Below are positions 1 to 7,788 of a DNA stretch of 64,000 nucleotides, piece after piece; within the stretch, counting starts at the first letter, position 1, and every line of letters begins with the position of its first letter. The stretch comes from an uncultured Ilyobacter sp. (GTDB lineage Bacteria; Fusobacteriota; Fusobacteriia; Fusobacteriales; Fusobacteriaceae). Position numbers and translations under genes: made by a program. The stretch spans positions 620,001 to 684,000 of the forward strand of contig NZ_OY764059.1 in NCBI RefSeq assembly GCF_963668085.1, read 5' to 3'. The notes under the pieces were generated by a model. The model was not told the DNA's origin. It did no database searches and saw nothing but the letters and a program-made list of their open reading frames with translations.

Positions 1-341
1 TCGTCTCTAAGGGGGATATAATATTTCACATTGAGACCTATATCTCTAAGGGCCATGAAACACATAGAAGTAGAGGTAATGCCGTCGACATCATAATCTC
101 CGTAAATCCATATCTCCTCTTGTTTTTCCTTGGCTTCTAAAATCCTGTCCACAGCTAGTCCCATGTCGGCTAGGGTCATAGGGTCTCTTATATCCTCTAA
201 AGAGGAGTAAAGAAATCTGTTTATCTCCTTTTCCTCTTTTATACCTCTGTTGTATAGGATGTTCAGTATATCTTTGTCTATGGGAAGAGAGCTATTTTCA
301 TGCAGATAGTCCCCTTTATATATCCATTTTGTATTGTTCAT
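1..341 (-). CDS. recJ: RecJ single-stranded-DNA exonuclease, N-terminal part
   Basis: This is the first 113 codons of a gene that runs off the left edge on the minus strand. The translation begins MNNTKWIYKGDYLHE and carries DYDVDGITS around residues 83-91, the DHH-family motif I whose aspartates bind catalytic metal. RecJ degrades single-stranded DNA 5' to 3' in recombination and repair. The ATG at 341-339 is preceded by AAGGGAAGG at good spacing. Only the start is visible, so the remaining DHH and DHHA1 domains cannot be checked; another DHH phosphoesterase is less likely because the lead-in before motif I is typical of RecJ. Confidence 0.88.
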   Translation of the reverse strand, partial: MNNTKWIYKGDYLHENSSLPIDKDILNILYNRGIKEEKEINRFLYSSLEDIRDPMTLADMGLAVDRILEAKEKQEEIWIYGDYDVDGITSTSMCFMALRDIGLNVKYYIPLRD

Positions 342-651
342 TGTCTTACCTTCCCTTTAAAATTAAATAGTAGTTTTAAATTTTTCACTTTGGTTGTTCA
401 ATTATTTTTTCAATTAAATAAATTATATCATAGGAATTATTATAAAGCATAATTTAAACTATAATGATTTTAGTTTTAACCCTTTGAAACCCTCTTTTTT
501 TCTCTGTGAGCAAAGTGTTTTGTTTTTTAACGGCTTTTATTGGTGACAAAACTATTTGAACTTAACTTTTTTGTAATGGCAGGCAATTAAAAGACAGGAG
601 GATAAGTGAAAAGAAAAGAGAATATATAAGAAAAGGACAGGAGGTGTGATA
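342..651. other. Divergent intergenic region, recJ / amrA
   Basis: About 310 bases without a gene. It is very AT-rich, with several TATAAT-like hexamers on both strands (for example TATAAT at 460-465 on plus) and must hold the promoters of recJ and amrA. Bases 472-509 match part of the dispersed repeat described elsewhere (TTTTAAC..TGAAAC.CTCT..TTTTCTCTG). I see no tRNA or structured RNA here. Confidence 0.5.
472..509 (-). repeat. Short fragment of the dispersed element
   Basis: TTTTAACCCTTTGAAACCCT and the following CTTTTTTTCTCTG resemble the internal TTTTAACTCTGTGAAACTCT...TTTTTCTCTG of copy 3 in the same direction. Only about 38 bases are involved, so chance or a decayed relic are both possible. 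Confidence 0.4.
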
Positions 652-1164
652 ATGTACAAGACCAAAAGCATATATACAGAGGTTGCGTTAAAGAGTATCA
701 TGGAAAATTTTTCAAAAGAAGAAAAAATCTTATCAGTACCTGAAGAACTCAAGATAAAGGCAGCGTGTTTTGTGACTCTTCATAAAATAAATGGTGAGTT
801 AAGGGGATGTATCGGAACCTTAGAACCATTTCGGGATAACCTATATGAGGAGATATGGGGAAATGCAAAATCAGCAGCCTTTGGAGATCCTAGGTTTCCA
901 TCTCTGAAAGAAGAGGAACTTGAAGAGATAGAGATCTCTGTAGATGTATTGGAAGAGGCTCAGAAGGTAGAAAAGATAGAAGAACTAGACCCTAAAATAT
1001 ACGGGGTAATAGTGTCTAGCAGAGGACGAAGAGGGGTACTTCTTCCAGATATAGATGGTGTAGAAAGTGTAGAGGAACAGCTCTCTATAGCCAGGTTAAA
1101 GGGAGGGATAGGAGCTGGTGAAAATGCTGATATTTACAAGTTTCGGGTAAAGAGATACCACTAG
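652..1164 (+). CDS. amrA: AmmeMemoRadiSam system protein A (AMMECR1 domain)
   Basis: A 170-residue AMMECR1-domain protein. Family signatures are visible: the LRGCIGTLEP block near residues 47-56, FGDPRFPSL near 78-86, and GVLLPDIDGVESVEEQL near 122-139. The molecular role of AMMECR1 proteins is not settled; in bacteria they co-occur with a Memo protein and a radical SAM enzyme, exactly the two genes that follow. I place the start at the ATG at 652, because AGGAGG at 639-644 is 7 bases upstream; the in-frame GTG at 646 would sit on top of that site. Ten bases separate it from amrS, so the three genes are one operon. Confidence 0.93.
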   Translation: MYKTKSIYTEVALKSIMENFSKEEKILSVPEELKIKAACFVTLHKINGELRGCIGTLEPFRDNLYEEIWGNAKSAAFGDPRFPSLKEEELEEIEISVDVLEEAQKVEKIEELDPKIYGVIVSSRGRRGVLLPDIDGVESVEEQLSIARLKGGIGAGENADIYKFRVKRYH

Positions 1165-1174
1165 GAGGGAAAAA

Positions 1175-2188
1175 ATGAAAAAAGTACTTTTTTACAATTC
1201 AGAGGGAAAAAATGTACGCTGTTTCCTCTGTCCCCACAACTGCCTTATAGGTGAAGGAAGTTATGGAATATGCAATATGAGAAAAAATATAGGGGGAGAC
1301 CTTTACACCATGAATTACGGTATATCATCAGCTGTGAGCCTAGATCCAGTAGAGAAAAAGCCCATGTATCATTTTTATCCAGGATCAAAAGTTCTCTCTG
1401 TGGGAAGTATAGGCTGCAACCTAAAATGCAAATATTGTCAAAACTACACCATAGCCCAGGGAAAATTTGAAGAGTTTGAAGGATATACAGAGGGATTATC
1501 CCCTGAAGGAATAGCAGGAGAGGCAGAGAGGCTAAAAGAAAAGGGTAATATAGGGGTGGCTTATACTTATAATGAGCCTATAATATGGTATGAATTCATG
1601 TATGATATATCAAAAGTTATAGAGTCCCGTGGAATGAAAAATATAATGGTTTCCAACGGATTTATAAATCCAGAACCCCTAGAAAAACTCCTTGAAACAA
1701 TAGACGCCTTTAGCATAGATTTAAAGGGCTTCACAGAGGAATTTTATAAAAAGATAACAGGCAGCAGACTAGAGCCGGTAAAAAGAACACTAGAAATAAT
1801 AGCGGCATCAGACAGACACCTAGAGGTAGAATACCTTGTTATACCTGGTCATAATGATGATAAAAAGAAGTTTTCAGAGATGCTGGACTGGTATGAAAAA
1901 TCCCTTGGAAAAGATGTTCCCCTTCATATAAATCGATATTTTCCGATGTATAAGATGACAGAACCTGCCACTCCTATGAAAATCTTAAAAGAATTATATG
2001 AGATGGCAAAAGATAAGCTAGATTATGTCTATCTGGGAAATATAGAGAGCAGACTAGGAAGTGACACCTATTGTCCTAACTGCGGCAGCCTAATTGTAAA
2101 AAGAGCGGGATATTTTGCAGAGGATGTGGGATCAAAAAATGGAAAATGTAAAAAATGTGGGCTAAAGATAAGAGGTGAAGGGTTATGA
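1175..2188 (+). CDS. amrS: AmmeMemoRadiSam system radical SAM enzyme
   Basis: A 337-residue radical SAM protein related to pyruvate formate-lyase activases. The cluster-binding CxxxCxxC is C81, C85, C88 (CNLKCKYC). An N-terminal cysteine group (CFLCPHNC, residues 16-23, plus C33) and a C-terminal CPNC...CKKC pair near residues 298-330 could bind further metal. The substrate of this subfamily is unknown; the fixed partnership with AmrA and Memo suggests they act together on one target. Its TGA overlaps the ATG of amrB (ATGA), indicating translational coupling. AGGAGG precedes the ATG at 1175. Confidence 0.93.
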   Translation: MKKVLFYNSEGKNVRCFLCPHNCLIGEGSYGICNMRKNIGGDLYTMNYGISSAVSLDPVEKKPMYHFYPGSKVLSVGSIGCNLKCKYCQNYTIAQGKFEEFEGYTEGLSPEGIAGEAERLKEKGNIGVAYTYNEPIIWYEFMYDISKVIESRGMKNIMVSNGFINPEPLEKLLETIDAFSIDLKGFTEEFYKKITGSRLEPVKRTLEIIAASDRHLEVEYLVIPGHNDDKKKFSEMLDWYEKSLGKDVPLHINRYFPMYKMTEPATPMKILKELYEMAKDKLDYVYLGNIESRLGSDTYCPNCGSLIVKRAGYFAEDVGSKNGKCKKCGLKIRGEGL

Positions 2189-3018
2189 CAGTTAGAAAAA
2201 GCGGTGTAGCAGGGAGTTTTTATCCTAATTCTCCAGAGGAGATAAAAAAGATATTTGAGGAGGCTCTCCAAAAGGAAAGAGAAAATATAAAAACAGAGCT
2301 TAAAGATAAAAATATAATAGGAGGGGTCAGCCCTCATGCTGGCTATGTTTACTGCGTCAGAGAGGCGGTGCATCTCTTTGAGATATTGAGGGAAAAGGGT
2401 GAAAAATATGACACAGTGGTAATAGTGAACCCCAATCACACAGGCTACGGCGAGGCTGTGTCAGTTGACTCAAACAAGGCCTGGGAGACACCATTTGGGA
2501 GTATAGAGGTAGACACTGAATTTGGAGACGAGCTTTCTTTTCCAGTAGAGCCAATGGCACAAAGATTTGAGCATTCAGGGGAGGTTATGCTTCCTTATCT
2601 ATATTATTTTATTAAAAAAGGTTTTAAAATACTTCCTATATGTATGATGAGGCAGGATCTTAAGACAGCAAAAAATATAGCAGAAAAGATAAAAAATGCC
2701 TCAGAAAAGCTAAACAGAAAAATACTGATTCTTATATCTTCTGATTTTACACATTTTCACTCTTCTGAAGAGGGAGCAAAATTAGACAGCTATGCAATAG
2801 AATCATTGCTCAAGATGGATTCTAGTGAATTTCAGGACAGGGTACTAGAAAAAGATATATCAATATGCGGCATGGGTCCTATAATGGTGCTTTTAGAGTA
2901 CAGCAAGATGATTCTAAAAAAACCAAAACTTGAGATACTAAAAAGAGGACATTCAGGAGAGGTCTATCCCTCTGATGAGGTTGTAGACTATGTGTCGCTA
3001 CTGGTCTATGAAGAATAA
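2185..3018 (+). CDS. amrB: AmmeMemoRadiSam system protein B (Memo family)
   Basis: A 277-residue MEMO1-family protein, related in fold to class III extradiol dioxygenases. Visible family features are the N-terminal RKSGVAGSFYPNSPEEI, the SPHAGYVYC block near residues 49-57, the NPNHTGYG segment and ILISSDFTHF with conserved Asp and His near residues 182-191. In other organisms these His and Asp positions coordinate metal; the bacterial activity has not been defined. It overlaps amrS by 4 bases and is the last gene of the operon, followed by a strong terminator. Full length for the family. Confidence 0.92.
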   Translation: MTVRKSGVAGSFYPNSPEEIKKIFEEALQKERENIKTELKDKNIIGGVSPHAGYVYCVREAVHLFEILREKGEKYDTVVIVNPNHTGYGEAVSVDSNKAWETPFGSIEVDTEFGDELSFPVEPMAQRFEHSGEVMLPYLYYFIKKGFKILPICMMRQDLKTAKNIAEKIKNASEKLNRKILILISSDFTHFHSSEEGAKLDSYAIESLLKMDSSEFQDRVLEKDISICGMGPIMVLLEYSKMILKKPKLEILKRGHSGEVYPSDEVVDYVSLLVYEE

Positions 3019-3019
3019 A

Positions 3020-3052
3020 TAAACCCCTCAGACTGTCTGAGGGGTTTATTTT
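3020..3052. terminator. Bidirectional terminator, amrB / pilin
   Basis: AAACCCCTCAGA-CTG-TCTGAGGGGTTT is a near-perfect hairpin flanked by A-rich sequence on the left and TTTATTTTT on the right, so it can serve both converging genes. Confidence 0.9.
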
Positions 3053-3059
3053 TATGAAA

Positions 3060-3677
3060 TCAGTTGAAGCTGTCCTCTGTCCACCTGCTTTCATCTTTCA
3101 TATCACTTGGAAATGACATGATATCACTTAAAGGCCTATATACAATGACTTTTGGGGTGATGTATGAGGATGAAACTATATCTATCCTACAGAGGGGAGA
3201 GCTGTCGCTTTTCTGCACCAGTATAGAGGGGTGATATTTACTGTAAAATCCGTTTTTTAGAAGGTTATCCTCATTATCGTAGGCTTCAGAAAGAGTTCCA
3301 TCTTCTGCAACTTTGAAAACAACGTTATCGGAAGTTATAAGTTCAGTTGCCTCACCATTCAAGGAGTCTCCCAATTCATCATCGTCTGTTCTTGTGACGG
3401 CATACAGTGAGTAGGAATAATTTTCAGGGAGTTCAATCTCTTTTGTTCCGTCTTTTATATATTTAGAAGATAAGTCTATCTCTACTTCTTTCTCGTCTCC
3501 CTCTTCATAGGCTTTGTTGGCTTCTGTAAAGATGATTTTAGGAATTATAGCAGCTATCTTTTGATAATCATTTCTTTCAATGGCTTCTTTTATAGAAAGG
3601 CCTGCTATACCTAGAACTACAAGGGTAATAGCAATTACAACAACAAGTTCGATTAGGGAAAATCCGTTTTTTTTCAT
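3060..3677 (-). CDS. Prepilin-type N-terminal cleavage/methylation protein
   Basis: A 205-residue type IV pilin or pseudopilin precursor. MKKNG|FSLIEL shows the class III leader: basic leader ending in Gly, mature N-terminal Phe, and Glu at mature position 5, followed by a hydrophobic helix to about residue 27. PilD-type peptidase would cleave and methylate it. The globular part (residues 45-205) is acidic and gives me no specific family. It is transcribed away from the three pilin-like genes at 3860-6156, with the shared regulatory region at 3678-3859. The ribosome site (GGTGG before ATG 3677) is weaker than for its neighbours. Probably a minor pilin; its position in the fibre cannot be told. 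Confidence 0.85.
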   Translation of the reverse strand: MKKNGFSLIELVVVIAITLVVLGIAGLSIKEAIERNDYQKIAAIIPKIIFTEANKAYEEGDEKEVEIDLSSKYIKDGTKEIELPENYSYSLYAVTRTDDDELGDSLNGEATELITSDNVVFKVAEDGTLSEAYDNEDNLLKNGFYSKYHPSILVQKSDSSPLCRIDIVSSSYITPKVIVYRPLSDIMSFPSDMKDESRWTEDSFN

Positions 3678-3859
3678 ACAAATACCACCACCTGTAAATT
3701 TACTATATTTTATAATACTGCACTTTACGGCAAAATCCCTTTTTATTATTTTAATTTTATAAAGTCATGTTTTTGAACTCAAAAGTTAAAAAAATAGGAG
3801 GAAAAAGGGATATTGAAAGTAATAGCTATTTATAAAGTCTGTTTACAGGAGTGATAGAT

Positions 3860-4504
3860 ATGTCCAAGAAAAAAGGAACGATTCTGCTAGAAGTTGTTAT
3901 AGCCATTGTAATTTTTTTGATAGGGATTCTTCCGATTATCGGTTTTACGGTAAAGGCTCTCGGACAAAACAAAAGAACCACCGAACTAGAGGAAGATGCA
4001 AGGGTAGTCACTTCAGTTATAGATTATATAAAATCCATGGGCTACGTCTATGTTTCAGATTATGTTTTGAGCGGGGTATCGACTTTTGATAAAGAATACA
4101 TATTGGAGTACGAAGAAGCCGAAGACTCTTATGTTGTGGATACAGTAGAATCAACTTCAGATTTTGAAACAGATTTCTGGGGGGAAATATATAATGAAAA
4201 ATCTGATGAGGCCGATGCACTGTTTCTCCTAGAAAGCCGGGGCTTAGCTCTGGACGGGGCAAAGCTAAGCATAGTGATAACAAAGACCGACTTAACTATG
4301 GATGAAAGCAATTATGTAAATCCTGTATCTAATGAATCAACTAGTAATATTATAGGAGACAAGGGAGTTATAGCGGATGAAATCTTATACGGGAGAGTAG
4401 TCTTAGAATACACTTCTACTAAAGACAACTCAGGAGATACAAAGGAGTACGGACAAAACTTTGTATTGACTCCTGTAGAGAATTGGGGGCACTTATATGA
4501 ATAA
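3860..4504 (+). CDS. PilV-like prepilin (minor pilin)
   Basis: A 214-residue prepilin: MSKKKG|TILLEVVIAIVIFLIGILPIIGFT has a Gly cleavage site, mature Glu5 and a long hydrophobic helix. The LLEVVIA...IGIL type of helix is typical of PilV/PulI-like minor pilins. AGGAG at 3847-3851 is 8 bases before ATG 3860, so I prefer that start over the in-frame GTG at 3851. It overlaps the next pilin gene by 8 bases, and the PilV-, PilW-, PilX-like order resembles minor-pilin operons of type IV pilus systems, where such proteins prime fibre assembly at the tip. The globular domain is acidic and lineage-specific. Confidence 0.82.
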   Translation: MSKKKGTILLEVVIAIVIFLIGILPIIGFTVKALGQNKRTTELEEDARVVTSVIDYIKSMGYVYVSDYVLSGVSTFDKEYILEYEEAEDSYVVDTVESTSDFETDFWGEIYNEKSDEADALFLLESRGLALDGAKLSIVITKTDLTMDESNYVNPVSNESTSNIIGDKGVIADEILYGRVVLEYTSTKDNSGDTKEYGQNFVLTPVENWGHLYE

Positions 4505-5171
4505 GAAAGGTTTTACAGTTATAGAGGCATTGGTATCGGTGGCGATTTTGGCAGTTGTCTTTCTTTTGTCTTCACCCCTTGTAAAAGGGCTGGGAATGGT
4601 TAGTGGACGTGTACAGATGCAGAAAAAAGTGGATCACGAATTTGCAGTTGTTACTAAATTTCTGAAGAGCAGGGTCAGAAGTGCAAAAGACAACAGAGAC
4701 CTGTCTGGATATAACGATAAATTGGGATATGTCGGTGTTTTTAAAAAATTTAAGGAAAAAGATGTTGATGATGAAGAGTATGATTCAAAACCATATTATG
4801 AAGCCAAAGATTTTTTCAAAGAACTGGAAACTGATGAAAAAAAAAGTGGACCAATTCTTTTTTTAGAGATACCTGTAGATTCCACATCTGAATCTTTAAA
4901 TTCGAAATTTGTATTTTTTATGTTTGAAAAAGATAAAATAAAGTACAGAGAATCCAAAGAATTTACAGAAGCTGATGAATCAGACGACACATTTACTTTT
5001 GACGGAGATGGTTGGGAAACTCTTATGAATAATGTGGAGGACTGCAGTTTTCAGTACAGAGAAGGGATAGTAACATTTCTAATAGATATGGATGTAGGAG
5101 ATTATGAAGGGAAAATAAAGGACAGAGTCAGGGATACTGTTGTGAGCAGAATCGACATAAACAGCCTTTAG
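4497..5171 (+). CDS. PilW-like prepilin (minor pilin)
   Basis: A 224-residue prepilin with leader MNKKG|FTVIEALVSVAILAVVFLLSS: Gly at -1, Phe at +1 and Glu at +5. Its place as second gene of the PilV/W/X-like trio and its length suggest a PilW or PulJ-type minor pilin, but the globular part has no motif I can name. The ATG lies inside the end of the preceding gene (8-base overlap), which points to coupled translation. Residues 60-170 are rich in Lys, Asp and Glu. Confidence 0.8.
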   Translation: MNKKGFTVIEALVSVAILAVVFLLSSPLVKGLGMVSGRVQMQKKVDHEFAVVTKFLKSRVRSAKDNRDLSGYNDKLGYVGVFKKFKEKDVDDEEYDSKPYYEAKDFFKELETDEKKSGPILFLEIPVDSTSESLNSKFVFFMFEKDKIKYRESKEFTEADESDDTFTFDGDGWETLMNNVEDCSFQYREGIVTFLIDMDVGDYEGKIKDRVRDTVVSRIDINSL

Positions 5172-5184
5172 GGGAGGGGGAATT

Positions 5185-6156
5185 ATGAAAAACTTTATAT
5201 TTTCAAAAGCCTTTTTTCCCTGGAGGAGAAAGAGGGGAATCAGGGGAAAAGAAGAAGGATCGGCAGTTATACTGTCTGTGATGAGCCTTGCCTTTTTTTT
5301 AGCTATGTCTCTAAATATATATTACACAGGAGCCAAAAAAGCAGAGTCAGCAATAGACAAGTATACAGGGGAAAAAATCACCAACGACATAGATATAGCT
5401 TCGAGCATAGGGTATCAGGAACTGTATCTGGCTGAAAACTTTGTGAGAAAGGGCTTTGTTTATGACAAGGACCATGCTGCCAGTTTTGGAGATACAGACA
5501 GTTACTCAGTGCCAGATGAGGATAAGTCATACTTTGATTATGATGAGGGAGAATATAACACAAAATATTATGGAATTCAGCTAAATAGTTTCTCGGAATA
5601 TTTTGATTCACACTGGGATTACACTCTCACAGACAGTTCAAAGCAGAAGACAATGCTCAGTGAAAACATAGAGAAAATAAAATTTACCTATAATAAAGCA
5701 AAAGATGACGAGGTTTACAGAGTACTAGAAAGGTCCTGGCAGTCTGGAGGGGTGCCGGAGAAGACACAAAAATTATGGGAGAGCACAGGTTCTACCTATG
5801 ACGAGGAAAAAAAGGTGAGTATAGGGGGGTACAGGCTGACTCATTTGATACTTAAAGACTCAGGAGGAAGTGAGAAATATAGTGTAGATGTCACAACGAC
5901 TACAGATTTGAAGAGTGAGATAGAGGATGTTTTAGACGATGGAGCACAGGGGGATGAATATAGTATAGAGGCTATCTTTGAAAAAACTGTTATATTGAAG
6001 GCTTATGAATCAGGGGGAGATGTCAAAATACCTGAAATGAGCTTTAATGTGACAGTAACAGAAACTCTCGATCTAAACACAGATGATGGACTTCTACTGA
6101 CAGATGTTCAGTATGAAAATTCACAGATTTCAATGGAAATTGATAAAGTTGATTAG
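5185..6156 (+). CDS. PilX/PulK-like membrane-anchored pilus protein
   Basis: A 323-residue protein with a basic N-terminus and one hydrophobic helix (EEGSAVILSVMSLAFFLAMS, about residues 27-46). This lacks a classical prepilin cleavage site but matches the N-terminal style of PilX/GspK-like proteins, in which a Gly-Ser-Ala-rich segment leads the helix. The rest is predicted extracytoplasmic and acidic. It is the last gene of the minor-pilin operon, 13 bases after the PilW-like gene with GGAGGGGG before the ATG, and ends at a strong terminator. Assignment is by position and N-terminal pattern, not by a recognised domain. Confidence 0.62.
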   Translation: MKNFIFSKAFFPWRRKRGIRGKEEGSAVILSVMSLAFFLAMSLNIYYTGAKKAESAIDKYTGEKITNDIDIASSIGYQELYLAENFVRKGFVYDKDHAASFGDTDSYSVPDEDKSYFDYDEGEYNTKYYGIQLNSFSEYFDSHWDYTLTDSSKQKTMLSENIEKIKFTYNKAKDDEVYRVLERSWQSGGVPEKTQKLWESTGSTYDEEKKVSIGGYRLTHLILKDSGGSEKYSVDVTTTTDLKSEIEDVLDDGAQGDEYSIEAIFEKTVILKAYESGGDVKIPEMSFNVTVTETLDLNTDDGLLLTDVQYENSQISMEIDKVD

Positions 6157-6173
6157 AGTAATCGAATTGCAAA

Positions 6174-6212
6174 ACAAAAGAGGCTGATAATTCAGCCTCT
6201 TTTGTGTTTTTT
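6174..6212. terminator. Bidirectional terminator between pilus operon and secreted-protein gene
   Basis: ACAAAAGAGGCTGA-TAAT-TCAGCCTCTTTTGTGT followed by eight T forms a 14-pair stem. It lies between converging genes and can stop both. Confidence 0.9.
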
Positions 6213-7634
6213 TTATTTGGATATGCTCTTGATCTTGAAGCTGTTTGTTCCTTCGCTGGCATCCATTATCTTTATCCCTATGTTGCTATCTCTCTGACGT
6301 TCACTTCCTGATGAATTGGTGATCATAGAAGTATCTGCATCCACTTCTACTCCTTCGTCAGTAATAAAAGTCATAGTTGCACTTTCGCCTGAATCTGAAT
6401 ACAGTTTGATTAGAACAACCAAGTCCTGCATATCAGAATAAGATTGAGTTGCACTATAACTTCCTCCGTGTTCAAAGAGAAGGAGAGCGTCATTGGTACC
6501 CATACTAATATTGTAATAATCTGGGTCACTTGCATCCTGATCCTCTGGAATCTCAAGAGCGATCTCTTCGTCATCTTCATCCTGTACAAAATCAATATAA
6601 GATGTCTGATCATTTAGACCTGGAATCGGGAGGATGGTATCTCCGTCTTTTTTTACAAAGATATACTCACCAGTGAAGGAGTCAGTATCGTCGATAATTT
6701 GATCTTCATTCCCAGTCCATTTTTGAGTTCCGGATCCCTGTCTGCTGTAAACTGTTATCACATCTCCGGCACCTCCTGAAAGGCTAACAGATAACTTTCC
6801 TATGAGACTATAGTGATTGGTGCCTATCATTTCAGTTACAGAGTTTGTGACAAGCTTTCCGTCAGATGAGGTTGTTGAAACAGATTCACCAGGGGTCCAG
6901 TTTGTATATTCCCCTCCTGAGTATCCTAGGGATTCGTAATATTCTTTGAACCCATCTTTGAATTCATCAGATTGACTCCATGTCTGCACAACACCATTTA
7001 CAGCTACAGCTCCTGATATATTTTTCTGGGTATATTCAGAAGCGATAATTTTAGCTGTACCATGATAATTGTCAGTTGTAATGATCTCACCGTCTACTAT
7101 TTCAAAGGGAGCCGGAAAAGGTATCTCTGTCAATATATTAGAAGAGATGTTTGAAGAATCATCTCTTACAGGCATGGCAAAGAATCTCATGTCACTTTTG
7201 ACTTCAACTCCTGGGAAACTGGAGTAAGTGGAATAGTAGGATGTATTCAATATGTCCAAGTAATCATAGACACCATCAGAGTCATTTTCTACGATGGTGT
7301 CTCTTACCTCTTCAAAACCGTCGGCATCTTCGTTGGCTAAGAGCACATAATAGTCATCGTAATCACCTCCCCCTTCCCACTTGTACCCTGCTGCAACTTT
7401 TATTTTTTCATCTGTGTCTACGTCTACGGCTATCTTGATGGTCTTGTAATCTCCTGAACTATATTCAGATGTTGTTATGTCACTGATATTATTTCCGCTG
7501 GTATCCATGGCAGATACAAAAAAATCACCACTTTCCACCTTTGTGTCTTTATGTACTATAAGGTAGATGTTTCTTTTACCAAAGGAATTAAGGGAGACTA
7601 TAAAAAGAAAGAGTATGAATATATATTTTTTCAT
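6213..7634 (-). CDS. Secreted protein of unknown function
   Basis: A 473-residue protein with an N-terminal signal peptide (MKKYIFILFLFIVSLNSFG, cleavage likely after Gly19). I do not recognise a family. The mature part is acidic, rich in Ser, Thr, Asp and Gly, nearly free of cysteine, and looks beta-rich, as in surface or adhesin-like proteins. The start is the ATG at 7634: AGGAGGT lies 8 bases upstream, whereas an ATG six codons earlier falls on that ribosome site. The gene converges on the minor-pilin operon. A pilus-associated or tip role (the place PilY1 holds elsewhere) is possible but only inferred from position. Confidence 0.7.
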   Translation of the reverse strand: MKKYIFILFLFIVSLNSFGKRNIYLIVHKDTKVESGDFFVSAMDTSGNNISDITTSEYSSGDYKTIKIAVDVDTDEKIKVAAGYKWEGGGDYDDYYVLLANEDADGFEEVRDTIVENDSDGVYDYLDILNTSYYSTYSSFPGVEVKSDMRFFAMPVRDDSSNISSNILTEIPFPAPFEIVDGEIITTDNYHGTAKIIASEYTQKNISGAVAVNGVVQTWSQSDEFKDGFKEYYESLGYSGGEYTNWTPGESVSTTSSDGKLVTNSVTEMIGTNHYSLIGKLSVSLSGGAGDVITVYSRQGSGTQKWTGNEDQIIDDTDSFTGEYIFVKKDGDTILPIPGLNDQTSYIDFVQDEDDEEIALEIPEDQDASDPDYYNISMGTNDALLLFEHGGSYSATQSYSDMQDLVVLIKLYSDSGESATMTFITDEGVEVDADTSMITNSSGSERQRDSNIGIKIMDASEGTNSFKIKSISK

Positions 7635-7734
7635 GAATACCGACCTCCTCATATATTAATTCATAGATGAATTTACTGAGGGAAAGAGTTATTTCCTGTT
7701 GATTTTCAATATTTATGTATTCAAAGCTGAAAAT

Positions 7735-7774
7735 AAAAAAACCTCTCCTGCTGTGATTTCCCAGGAGAGGTTTT
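7735..7774 (-). terminator. Terminator of the lytic transglycosylase gene
   Basis: AAACCTCTCCTG...CAGGAGAGGTTT is a 12-pair stem with an 11-base loop and U-rich flanks on both strands, just past the stop of the minus-strand gene at 7789. Confidence 0.88.
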
Positions 7775-7788
7775 TATGACTTAAAAAA

